A stretch of DNA of 64,000 bases from Sediminicola sp. YIK13 (GTDB lineage Bacteria > Bacteroidota > Bacteroidia > Flavobacteriales > Flavobacteriaceae), in contig NZ_CP010535.1 in assembly GCF_001430825.1 (NCBI RefSeq), positions 3,328,501 to 3,392,500 of the forward strand. Direction: 5' to 3'. Both the position numbers and the translations under genes were made by a program. Below, in pieces: positions 18,927 through 29,400 of the stretch; positions within the stretch are counted from its first letter, which is position 1; every line of letters starts with the position of its first letter. The notes beneath the pieces are model-generated. The model ran no database searches, was not told where the DNA came from, and saw nothing but the letters and a program-made list of their open reading frames with translations.

Positions 18927-19442
18927 ATGATCATTAAGACCGTAAACGGAAAAACACCAGTAATAGGAGAAGACTGTTATATCGCAGATAACGCCACCAT
19001 TGTTGGGGACGTGACCATGGGTAGTCAATGTAGCATATGGTTCAATGCCGTTTTACGGGGTGATGTAAACTTCATAAAAATGGGGAACAAGGTAAATGTC
19101 CAGGATGGGGCGGTTATTCACTGTACCTATTTAAAAGCTGCCACTACCATCGGGAACAACGTTTCCATAGGGCATAACGCCTTGGTGCATGGGTGTACCA
19201 TCCATGATAATGTGCTAATTGGGATGGGCAGTATTATAATGGATGATTGTGTGGTGGAAAGCAACAGTATTATTGCCGCCGGAGCAGTCCTTACCAAAGG
19301 GACCCATGTGCCGGCTGGAACTATTTTTGCTGGGATGCCAGCAAAAAAAATCAAGGATATCAGTCCGGAACTTAGCTCTGGAGAGGTAGATAGGATCGCC
19401 AATGCTTATGTGAAATACTCCGGTTGGTTCAAGGAAGAATAG
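18927..19442 (+). CDS. Gamma carbonic anhydrase family protein
   Basis: The 171-residue protein consists of hexapeptide repeats forming a left-handed beta helix (IADNATIVGDVTMGSQCSIWFNAVLRGDVN). The three metal-ligand histidines of gamma carbonic anhydrases are present, in VIHCTY and in IGHNALVHGC. Members hydrate CO2 or act as structural relatives (YrdA/PaaY group). Enzymatic activity is plausible because the ligands are intact, but many close relatives are inactive. It may be cotranscribed with the two-component genes upstream. Confidence 0.9.
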   Translation: MIIKTVNGKTPVIGEDCYIADNATIVGDVTMGSQCSIWFNAVLRGDVNFIKMGNKVNVQDGAVIHCTYLKAATTIGNNVSIGHNALVHGCTIHDNVLIGMGSIIMDDCVVESNSIIAAGAVLTKGTHVPAGTIFAGMPAKKIKDISPELSSGEVDRIANAYVKYSGWFKEE

Positions 19443-19767
19443 GGCCTTTATAAATTTCACGATGTCAGGACGGGTGCAGTCGAGACCTAATTGTATGAAA
19501 TTGCCAGCCTCCATTTGCTTCTTCTCGATCTCTGTCCGGATGTTGAGAGGCTTGTAGTATTCATCTATTCGCTCACATGTCATATCGAGCGCAGTCGAGA
19601 TATATTGATTCTTTTTTTAGCCATTAGAAGGGGCATAACGAGTCAAGTCGAGATGTAATGAGACATTATTATGGGTGGAAAATTACATTAGATGACCAGA
19701 ACCATTGTACAAATACGCCTCATTAATTCAAAAATCTTATTTTTGTTCCAACTTAAACTTAAATAGA
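19443..19767. repeat. Intergenic region with three copies of a CGAG-core repeat
   Basis: No gene is supported here. Three related short sequences occur: GCAGTCGAGACC near 19476-19487, ATATCGAGCGCAGTCGAGATAT at 19582-19603 (an imperfect palindrome, quoted across its arms), and AACGAGTCAAGTCGAGATGT near 19637-19656. They share the core AGTCGAGA. This is the look of a dispersed REP-like intergenic repeat, here in a degenerate cluster between the carbonic anhydrase gene and fabD. Copy number elsewhere in the genome cannot be seen. Confidence 0.5.
19738..19745 (+). promoter_or_regulatory. Candidate -7 element for fabD
   Basis: TATTTTTG matches the Bacteroidota -7 consensus TAnnTTTG, 22 bases before the ATG at 19768. 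No TTG lies at the standard distance upstream. Its position inside the longer open frame supports the downstream start chosen for fabD. Confidence 0.42.
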
Positions 19768-20652
19768 ATGAACGCATATATATTTCCTGGTCAAGGAGCG
19801 CAATTTGTTGGAATGGGGTTAGATCTTTATGAAAAATATCCTTTGGCGCAGGAGCTCTTTGAAAAGGCCAATACTATTTTGGGATTTCCCATAACTGATA
19901 TTATGTTCCAGGGCACGCCCGAGGATCTGAAAGAGACCAAGGTAACCCAACCGGCCATATTTTTACATTCGGTTATTTTAAGCAAGGTAATGGGCGAAAG
20001 TTTTAAACCGGATATGGTAGCCGGACATTCCTTGGGGGAATTTTCTGCTTTGGTTGCCAATGGGGTCTTGACCTTTGAAGATGGGTTAAAATTGGTTTCC
20101 CAAAGAGCTTTGGCCATGCAAAAGGCCTGTGAGTTGCAGCCAAGTACCATGGCGGCCGTTTTAGGTGTGGAGGATGCCGTTGTAGAGGAGGTTTGTTCTA
20201 AAATAAAGGGAATTGTTGTACCGGCAAATTATAACTGTCCGGGGCAATTGGTAATCTCGGGAGAGGTAGAAGCCATTAATGAAGCCTGTGAAAAACTAAA
20301 GGAAGCTGGTGCCCGCAGAGCGTTGGTATTGCCGGTAGGTGGGGCCTTTCATTCTCCTTTGATGGAGCCAGCAAGGGAAGAATTGGCAGCTGCGATTGAA
20401 AATACAAAATTCAGTGCACCTACGTGTCCAATTTATCAAAATGTACCTACCACCGCGGTAAACAATGCCGACGAAATAAAAAAGAACTTGATCTTGCAGT
20501 TGACGGCTCCCGTAAAATGGACCCAAAGTGTGCAACAAATGGTACAAGATGGGGCCACTTTATTTACAGAGGTGGGTCCAGGGAAAGTATTGCAAGGTTT
20601 GGTCAAAAAAATACACTCTGAAGCGGAAACAAAATCCGCTGAACTGTCCTAG
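19768..20652 (+). CDS. fabD: Malonyl CoA-acyl carrier protein transacylase FabD
   Basis: From the ATG at 19768 the product has 294 residues and begins MNAYIFPGQGAQFVGMG, the normal FabD start. An open frame extends 63 bases further upstream, but that extension has no family match and contains a promoter-like element. The nucleophile serine lies in GHSLGEFSAL and the active-site His in GGAFHSPLM. FabD loads malonate onto acyl carrier protein for fatty acid synthesis. The gene stands alone and ends at a strong terminator. Confidence 0.95.
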   Translation: MNAYIFPGQGAQFVGMGLDLYEKYPLAQELFEKANTILGFPITDIMFQGTPEDLKETKVTQPAIFLHSVILSKVMGESFKPDMVAGHSLGEFSALVANGVLTFEDGLKLVSQRALAMQKACELQPSTMAAVLGVEDAVVEEVCSKIKGIVVPANYNCPGQLVISGEVEAINEACEKLKEAGARRALVLPVGGAFHSPLMEPAREELAAAIENTKFSAPTCPIYQNVPTTAVNNADEIKKNLILQLTAPVKWTQSVQQMVQDGATLFTEVGPGKVLQGLVKKIHSEAETKSAELS

Positions 20653-20671
20653 TTTACCTATGAAATACCAC

Positions 20672-20728
20672 AAAATGGATTGAGCTAATTCTTTAATGTA
20701 TACAGGATAGCCCAATCCATTTTTTTTG
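20672..20728 (+). terminator. Rho-independent terminator after fabD
   Basis: AAAATGGATTG at 20672-20682 pairs with CAATCCATTTT starting at 20713. The stem extends inward after one mismatch through GCTA/TAGC and is followed by a run of eight T. It separates fabD from the surface-protein genes. Confidence 0.8.
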
Positions 20729-20773
20729 ACTTTTTTTGAGTGGTTTATATTTAATCAATATCAATTGCATTAA

Positions 20774-23278
20774 ATGAAGATAAATTACTCATTCTTCCGT
20801 AATTCGTATCCTGCAGTAGGGAGATCTATAGTAAGGTCATTGCTGATTTGTGCCTTGTTTTTGGTTTGCTCAAATGCATATGGGCAGGCGGGGATAACGA
20901 TTACGCCAACTTCACTGACCACAATAGAAGGAGGAGATGCCGTTGAGTTCACGATTGTATTAAATTCTCGTCCGGACGATGATGTCAAGTTATTTATTGT
21001 TTCGGAAGATTTGACGGAAGGAACAGTGTCAAAAAAATCATTGACTTTCAAAAGATCTAATTGGGACAAAAAACAGACGGTTAAGGTGGAGCCAGTTGAT
21101 GATGCTCTTCCTGATGGCCCAATTACCTACAACATCATTATTGGTATTGATGATACTGATGACGAAGATTACAAAGACCTCGAGGAAAGTAAGATTCAAG
21201 TTACCAATGGGGACAATGAAACTGTTATGGAATCCAATATTTCCATTGATGATGTGGTGGTGAATGAGAATGGAGGCTCGGCAATTTTTACGGTCACTTT
21301 AACGGGTAATTCCATCGGTAGTTTTACCTTCGATTTCACTACGTCAAATGGCACGGCAATGGCAGGCCAAGATTATACGACCATCAGCGGCACATTGAGT
21401 TTTACAGGTGAAAGTGGTCAGCGTAGGACCATATCAGTTCCCATTATCAACGACATAGTGGTGGAGCAAAAAGAGGAAAATTTCAAGGTGACCTTGAGCA
21501 ATGTGAGCCATGTTTTGGTTGGTATTACAGATGATACAGGCATCGGTACCATTGTGGACGATGAGGTCTGTCCGGCAGGTTTCAATGCACCAGTTCTGGA
21601 CTCGGATGTGGAATCGGTATTTTGTAATGTAGCAAGCCAGGACCTGAACAATTATACTAATAGCACTCCTCCATCTGGTACAATACTCAAATGGACCACG
21701 AATAATTTAGATCTTTTGGATACAAATGCCCATTTGGATGATTCAGTTGTGTCTTCAGATTTTCCAGGGACTTATTATGGTTTCTTCTATGATGCGGCCA
21801 ACAACTGTACTAGTCCGGCTCTAGAGATCACCTTAGAATTCAATTCTAGCCCAACCATAACCTCTACCACGCCTGCTGAGATATGCGATGAAGGTTCTGT
21901 TACCTTGGGGGCCAATTTTTCTGAAGGTTCCATCAGTTGGTTCACCACCCCTTCAGGAGGTGTGAGTGTGGCAACGGGAGAAAGTTTTACCACTCCGCTG
22001 TTAACGGCTACGACCACCTATTATGTAGAGGCAACCGCCAACGGCTGTACCTCGGCAAGGGAAGCTGTTGTGGTTACTATTAAAGACACTCCATCGGCAG
22101 GTACCGCCACGGATATGGGCGCTTGTAGTGTTGCTGCGGGCAGACCTACCACCTTGGATCTGGATGATACTCTTACAGGTGCAGATACTGGTACATGGGC
22201 CTATACTGCAGGCCCAACGGGAACTTTTGCAATAGGAACAGACAATGTAGTTGACTTCGAGGGCTTGGAAAACGGGGAATATGTATTTACCTATACAACC
22301 ACCAGAGCACAGGCACCATGTGCCAATACGTCGGTGTCCGTTACCATATCGGTAACCGCTTGTACTGTGGATTCTGATAACGATGGCATTTTTGATGTGA
22401 GCGAAAACACCTTGGGCACGGACCCCAATAATCCAGATACAGATGGGGATGGTATAAATGACGGGGTGGAAGTAGGTGACGATCTCAACAATCCCTTGGA
22501 TGAAGATGGAGATGGCATCATAGATGCGCTAGATTCTGATATCCTGGATTCCGATAACGATGGGGTGGTAGACCAAGAGGATCCTGCCAATGATGATGCC
22601 TGTATCCCAAATATTTCTGCGGCCTGTACCATAGATCTACAAGTTGCCAAAACAGTGGATAATGCCACCCCTACCGCAGGGCGACAGATTACGTTTACGG
22701 TTACACTGACCAACCTGAGCCAAATTACGGTGGCAAATGTGGTCATTAATGATCTTGTTGGAGAACAGATTAATGGTTTTCAATACGTATCTAATATTGC
22801 CTCCAATGGAAGCTATGATGAAGTAACGGGCAGATGGAGCCTTATGTCCATAGCGCCACAAGAAGAGGCTACCTTATTGATTACCGTAACGGTGCCTCGT
22901 GAAGGGAGCTATCAGAACATAGCCGCTTTGGTAAGCTCATCCCCAACAGATGGAAATGCGGAGAACAATATCGCCACGGCCAGGGTTGTGGTAGGTCCCC
23001 GCTCCAGTGATGAGCCCGGTTTTGTCTTTAATCAGTTTTCACCAAATGGGGATGGAGTCAATGATGTGTTGCAAATAAACGATGTGTTAAACTATCCAAA
23101 TAATACCCTGGAAATATTTGACCGGTATGGCAATCAGGTCTTTTCGGTATCCAGATATGATAATACGTGGACAGGCGAGGGTACAAAAGGGCAATTGCCC
23201 AAAGGCACCTATTTTTACGTGATGAATCTGGGTGATGGCTCGGAAGTAAAAAAGGGATGGATACAGATCATGAGATAA
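20774..23278 (+). CDS. Secreted multidomain surface protein with T9SS type B sorting domain
   Basis: This 834-residue protein has a signal peptide (to about residue 38, ending AYGQ). A Calx-beta-like strand-rich module follows (40-150), then a Calx-beta domain (155-265) and a cysteine-containing domain (starting CPAGFNAP). Next come an Ig-like module (ICDEGSVTLGANF) and calcium-binding thrombospondin-3-type repeats (DSDNDGIFDV, DTDGDGINDG, DEDGDGIIDA). The C-terminus holds a DUF11 domain and a CHU_C type B signal (NQFSPNGDGVNDVLQI, ending GWIQIMR). Such proteins are exported by the T9SS and held on the surface. Its C-terminal half is nearly the same as that of the next gene. Confidence 0.9.
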   Translation: MKINYSFFRNSYPAVGRSIVRSLLICALFLVCSNAYGQAGITITPTSLTTIEGGDAVEFTIVLNSRPDDDVKLFIVSEDLTEGTVSKKSLTFKRSNWDKKQTVKVEPVDDALPDGPITYNIIIGIDDTDDEDYKDLEESKIQVTNGDNETVMESNISIDDVVVNENGGSAIFTVTLTGNSIGSFTFDFTTSNGTAMAGQDYTTISGTLSFTGESGQRRTISVPIINDIVVEQKEENFKVTLSNVSHVLVGITDDTGIGTIVDDEVCPAGFNAPVLDSDVESVFCNVASQDLNNYTNSTPPSGTILKWTTNNLDLLDTNAHLDDSVVSSDFPGTYYGFFYDAANNCTSPALEITLEFNSSPTITSTTPAEICDEGSVTLGANFSEGSISWFTTPSGGVSVATGESFTTPLLTATTTYYVEATANGCTSAREAVVVTIKDTPSAGTATDMGACSVAAGRPTTLDLDDTLTGADTGTWAYTAGPTGTFAIGTDNVVDFEGLENGEYVFTYTTTRAQAPCANTSVSVTISVTACTVDSDNDGIFDVSENTLGTDPNNPDTDGDGINDGVEVGDDLNNPLDEDGDGIIDALDSDILDSDNDGVVDQEDPANDDACIPNISAACTIDLQVAKTVDNATPTAGRQITFTVTLTNLSQITVANVVINDLVGEQINGFQYVSNIASNGSYDEVTGRWSLMSIAPQEEATLLITVTVPREGSYQNIAALVSSSPTDGNAENNIATARVVVGPRSSDEPGFVFNQFSPNGDGVNDVLQINDVLNYPNNTLEIFDRYGNQVFSVSRYDNTWTGEGTKGQLPKGTYFYVMNLGDGSEVKKGWIQIMR
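21557..23278 (+). repeat. Duplicated C-terminal block, copy 1
   Basis: This segment is homologous to 27906-29636 in the next gene. Identity is highest over the thrombospondin-3 and DUF11 coding part, where a stretch of about 120 bases (around 22565-22688) is the same in both copies and the few nearby differences are mostly silent. Confidence 0.85.
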
Positions 23279-23429
23279 TATAGAATAGGATTACAAATTA
23301 TCAACCTTCTGCGGTATTTGGCCATTTATCTGATATTTGCAGATTTGACCCTGATAGTTAGCGGTTAGGCTTCTTTTTTCGTAATATTACATCCTTATTT
23401 TTTCGAAATATTTCGGCATATTGTGTCTT

Positions 23430-23437
23430 TAGTTTTG
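23430..23437 (+). promoter_or_regulatory. Candidate -7 element for the giant surface protein gene
   Basis: TAGTTTTG fits TAnnTTTG 23 bases before the ATG at 23460. No TTG is present 17-23 bases upstream, so the assignment is tentative. The 181-base gap before the gene has no other recognisable element. Confidence 0.35.
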
Positions 23438-23459
23438 ATTGATTTTTTAGCACAGGATT

Positions 23460-26400
23460 ATGATATTAAAAAAAACATATAGTTTCCTTACAACTTCATT
23501 CATAGGAAACGGTCTAAAAAGAGCTCTTTTAGTGGGAGCATTTTTAATTTTAGGGTTTCAAGGGTTTGGGCAAGACACGACTCCCCCAAGTGCGCCTACG
23601 GGATTGGCTGCGAGCGGTACGACCTCGACGGGTACGACTCTGAACTGGGACGCCTCCACGGACAATGTTGGAGTGACGGGTTACAGGGTCCTTCAAGATG
23701 GTTCTCTGATCACTACGACGGGTGGAGCGATTACAACTTTCAATGTGACGGGTCTGTCCCCGAATACCGTCTATGCCTTTACGGTAAGGGCGATCGATGC
23801 GGCGGGCAACGAGTCCTTGGACAGCAATACGGTCAATGAGACCACCACCGGTGACGTAACTCCCCCAAGTGCGCCTACGGGATTGGCTGCGAGCGGTACG
23901 ACCTCGACGGGTACGACTCTGAACTGGGACGCCTCCACGGACAATGTTGGAGTGACGGGTTACAGGGTCTTTCAAGATGGTTCTCTGATCACTACGACGG
24001 GTGGAGCGATTACAACTTTCAATGTGACGGGTCTGTCCCCGAATACCGTCTATGCCTTTACGGTAAGGGCGATCGATGCGGCGGGCAACGAGTCCTTGGA
24101 CAGCAATACGGTCAATGAGACCACCACCGGTGACGTAACTCCCCCAAGTGCGCCTACGGGATTGGCTGCGAGCGGTACGACCTCGACGGGTACGACTCTG
24201 AACTGGGACGCCTCCACGGACAATGTTGGAGTGACGGGTTACAGGGTCTTTCAAGATGGTTCTCTGATCACTACGACGGGTGGAGCGATTACAACTTTCA
24301 ATGTGACGGGTCTGTCCCCGAATACCGTCTATGCCTTTACGGTAAGGGCGATCGATGCGGCGGGCAACGAGTCCTTGGACAGCAATACGGTCAATGAGAC
24401 CACCACCGGTGACGTAACTCCCCCAAGTGCGCCTACGGGATTGGCTGCGAGCGGTACGACCTCGACGGGTACGACTCTGAACTGGGACGCCTCCACGGAC
24501 AATGTTGGAGTGACGGGTTACAGGGTCTTTCAAGATGGTTCTCTGATCACTACGACGGGTGGAGCGATTACAACTTTCAATGTGACGGGTCTGTCCCCGA
24601 ATACCGTCTATGCCTTTACGGTAAGGGCGATCGATGCGGCGGGCAACGAGTCCTTGGACAGCAATACGGTCAATGAGACCACCACCGGTGACGTAACTCC
24701 CCCAAGTGCGCCTACGGGATTGGCTGCGAGCGGTACGACCTCGACGGGTACGACTCTGAACTGGGACGCCTCCACGGACAATGTTGGAGTGACGGGTTAC
24801 AGGGTCCTTCAAGATGGTTCTCTGATCACTACGACGGGTGGAGCGATTACAACTTTCAATGTGACGGGTCTGTCCCCGAATACCGTCTATGCCTTTACGG
24901 TAAGGGCGATCGATGCGGCGGGCAACGAGTCCTTGGACAGCAATACGGTCAATGAGACCACCACCGGTGACGTAACTCCCCCAAGTGCGCCTACGGGATT
25001 GGCTGCGAGCGGTACGACCTCGACGGGTACGACTCTGAACTGGGACGCCTCCACGGACAATGTTGGAGTGACGGGTTACAGGGTCTTTCAAGATGGTTCT
25101 CTGATCACTACGACGGGTGGAGCGATTACAACTTTCAATGTGACGGGTCTGTCCCCGAATACCGTCTATGCCTTTACGGTAAGGGCGATCGATGCGGCGG
25201 GCAACGAGTCCTTGGACAGCAATACGGTCAATGAGACCACCACCGGTGACGTAACTCCCCCAAGTGCGCCTACGGGATTGGCTGCGAGCGGTACGACCTC
25301 GACGGGTACGACTCTGAACTGGGACGCCTCCACGGACAATGTTGGAGTGACGGGTTACAGGGTCTTTCAAGATGGTTCTCTGATCACTACGACGGGTGGA
25401 GCGATTACAACTTTCAATGTGACGGGTCTGTCCCCGAATACCGTCTATGCCTTTACGGTAAGGGCGATCGATGCGGCGGGCAACGAGTCCTTGGACAGCA
25501 ATACGGTCAATGAGACCACCACTGCCTATTTTGCCTCGATTGCTGCGACAGATGCTTCTGCCTCCGAAACTGGTACCGATTCTGGTACTTTTACAGTGAG
25601 TTTGAATACGACCAACACGAGTGGCGGAACGATAGTTGTGAACTATACGATTGGTGGTACGGCAACAAATACAAATGATTATTCGGGCATTGGTACTTCA
25701 GTATCCATACCGAACAATGCGATTAGTGCACCTGTGACGATCACCCCTGTTGATGATGCATTAGTTGAAGGGAATGAAACGGTGGTTCTCACTCTCACTG
25801 CTGGGACCGGTTATGTACTGGGCACTCCTGCAAATGCCACAGTGAATATAACAGACAACGATGTTGCAGGCATCACGGTATCCGCGATCAGCGGTCCGAC
25901 GACGGAGGCCGGCGGCACTGCGGACTTCACGATAGTTTTGAACACACAGCCCACTGCGAGCGTAACGATCCCCTTGAACAGCAACGACACTGGCGAGGGC
26001 ACCCTATCGGTTGCCAACGCGGTTTTTACGACTGCCAATTGGGACACGGCCCAGACCATAACGGTCACTGGAGTGGACGATGCGATTGTTGACGGGGACA
26101 TCAGCTATGATATCATCACCGGAGCGGCAACGTCCACGGACACGAATTATTCTGGTCTTAATGCTGCGGACGTCACGGTGGTCAACACCGACAACGATAC
26201 AGCAGGTTACACGGTAACCCCGATTACATTAACAACCACGGAGGGTGGCGCCAATACTACATTTACCGTGGTGCTGAATGCTGCACCAACTAGTAATGTG
26301 GTATTTTCTGTAACATCTGGGGACACTTCTGAAGGTACGGTTTCACCAGGGACGCTGACCTTTACCCCGGGAAATTACAATAGTGCACAAACAGTGACGG

Positions 26401-29400
26401 TTTCCCCCGTTGACGATGCGATTGTAGAAGGCGATATCACCTATAATGTCACGGTAAGCGTTCTTGATGCGAGCAGTGACGATACTTTTGATCCCTTAGC
26501 GGATCAGTTGGTAAGTGTTACCAACAACGACGATGATAATGCAGGATACACCGTGACTCCAATAACATTAAACACTTCAGAAGCTGGAGGTTCACAAGAT
26601 TTTACGGTAGTATTGAATGCTGCCCCATCAAGTAATGTGGTATTTTCTATAACTTCAGGTGATACCACAGAAGGGACGGTTTCTGCTGGTACATTGACCT
26701 TTACCCCAGGAACATTTAATACGCCAAGAACTGTTTCAGTAACTCCTGTTAATGACGATTTTGTAGATGGTCCTGTAAATTACGATGTCACCGTAAGCGT
26801 TTTGGACGGAAGCAGTGATGATAATTTTGATCCACTGGCCGATCAAACAGTAAGTGTTACCAATGCAGATGACGATAGTGTGGGAGTGAATATCAGTGCT
26901 ATTAGTGATAATACTTCAGAAACTGGAGGAACGGCAACATTTACGGTTTCTCTGGACAGCCAGCCCACAGCCGATGTAACCATCTCATTGAGCAGTAGTA
27001 ATACAGCAGAAGGAACGGTGCCGGCAAACGTTGTATTGACCTCTGCCAATTGGCAAACAGGGGAGACCGTTACGGTTACCGGTGTAGATGACGGAGCCGT
27101 TGTAGATGGCCCTATTACCTATACCATTATTACTGGGGATGTTACTTCTGCAGACCCAAATTACAATGCCCTGGGAGCTGATGATGTGGATGACGTTACT
27201 GTCATAAATAACGATAATGATGCTGCAAGTCTCACTATAAATAATATTACGGTAAATGAGGATGTTGGAACAGCTATATTAGAAGTAACTTTAACCGGTA
27301 ATGTTGCTAATAGTTTTACAGTAGATTATGCAACACAAGATGATTCTGCAACTTCAGTTATTCCAGATGATTATCTAGCAACAAGCAACACTCTAACTTT
27401 TTCGGGCACTAATTTAGAAGTACGAACTATTGAGATAATTATAAATGATGATTTTTTAGTAGAATCAAGTGAAACTTTTTTTGTAGATCTAAGTAATGTA
27501 CAAAGTATTGGAAATGTTGTAATAGTTGCTGGAGGTCGCGGAGTAATTAATATTACAGATAATGATTCGGCAAATGTCACTATAAACGATGTTTCAGTTA
27601 ATGAGGATTTTAATATTTCTGGAGGTATAATAAGATTTATATTGACCTTATCAACTCCTTCAAACGTAGGTAGCTTTAATGTGAATTATACCACATCAGA
27701 TGGTACAGCCCTAGTTGGTCAAGATTATACCTCGGTTTCGAGTTCTGCTTCATTTACTGGATTTGACGGTGAGACAGTAGAAATTGTTATTCCTATCATA
27801 GATGATGAAGAAGTGGAACCGAGTGAAGAATTTACAGTCACTTTAACAAGCACGGATAATCCTTTGGTAAGTATAGGAGACCCAACGGGAATAGGAACTA
27901 TCTTGGATGACGAGGTGTGTCCTGCAGGTAATCTAGCACCTGAGCTAGATCCTTTGATAGAGACCGTATTTTGCGATGCCGTGGAACAGGACCTGGATGC
28001 CTATACCAATAGTACGGTTCCTGCGGGCTCGGTACTGACCTGGACCACCAACAACCTAGACCTTTTGGATACGGATTCGCATTTACCTGATTCTGTGGTG
28101 CCTTCGGATTTCCCAGGGACGTATTATGGTTTCTTCTATGATGCGGCGAACAACTGTGCCAGTCCGGCTCTAGAGGTCACCTTAGAATTCAATTCTAGTC
28201 CAACCATAACTTCTACCACGCCTGCTGAGATATGCGGCGAAGGTTCTGCTACCTTGGGGGCGACGTTTTCTGAAGGTTCCATCAGTTGGTTCACCACCCC
28301 TTCAGGAGGTGTAAGTGTGGCCACGGGAGAAAGTTTTACCACTCCACTGTTAACGGCTACGACCACCTATTATGTAGAGGCAACCGCCAACGGCTGTACC
28401 TCGGCAAGGGAAGCTGTTGTGGCTACTATTAATGAAACCCCATCGGCAGGTACCGCCACGGATATGGGCGCTTGTAGTGTTGCTGCGGGCGGACCTACCA
28501 CCTTGGATCTGGATGATACCCTTACTGGTGCAGATGCCGGGGTTTGGAGTGTTACTACAGTTCCAGCAGGTAGCAGCATTGAGATAGGGACCGATAATAT
28601 TGTTGATTTTGAGGGTCTGGCCAATGGTGATTATGTTTTCACCTATACCACTACGGGGGCGCAAGCGCCCTGTACCGATGAATCGGTAAGTGTTACCATA
28701 TCCGTCATTTCCTGTACAGTAGATTCAGATAATGACGGGTTGTTAGACGGACAAGAGACTACGTTGGGCACCGATCCCAATAATCCGGATACAGATGGGG
28801 ATGGTATAAATGACGGGGTGGAAGTTGGTGACGATCTCAACAACCCCTTGGATGAAGATGGTGATGGCATTATAGATGCGCTAGATTCTGATATCCTGGA
28901 TTCCGACAATGATGGAGTGGTAGACCAAGAGGATCCTGCCAATGATGATGCCTGTATCCCAAATATTTCTGCGGCCTGTACCATAGATCTACAAGTTGCC
29001 AAAACAGTGGATAATGCCACCCCTACCGCAGGGCGACAGATCACGTTTACGGTTACACTGACCAACCTGAGCCAAATTACGGTGGCAAATGTGGTCATTA
29101 ATGATCTTGTTGGAGAACAGATTAACGGTTTTCAATACGTATCTAATATAGCTTCCAATGGAAGCTATGATGAAGTAACGGGCAGATGGAGCCTTATGTC
29201 CATAGCGCCACAAGAAGAGGCTACGTTATTGATTACCGTAACGGTGCCTCGTGAAGGGAGCTATCAGAACATAGCCGCTTTGGTGAGCTCTTCCCCTTCT
29301 GATGGAAATAGCACGAATAATACAAGCACGGTTTCAGTAACGGTCGCCCCGCGATCCAGCGATGAACCTGGTTTTGTTTTCAATCAATTTTCCCCCAATG

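Noticed and set aside
19215-19583. Minus-strand frame overlapping the carbonic anhydrase-like gene and the repeat region
   Set aside because: Most of it is antisense to the hexapeptide-repeat gene and the rest runs through degenerate repeats; no protein family is visible.
19705-19767. Longer N-terminus for FabD
   Set aside because: The extra 21 residues have no counterpart in FabD proteins and cover a promoter-like TATTTTTG; the ATG at 19768 gives the standard start.
23550-25370. 606-residue open frame on the minus strand across the FN3 repeats
   Set aside because: It is a repeated, Arg-rich product created by the G+C-rich, stop-free antisense of seven identical coding units. It has no start context or domain, and the plus-strand protein is clear.
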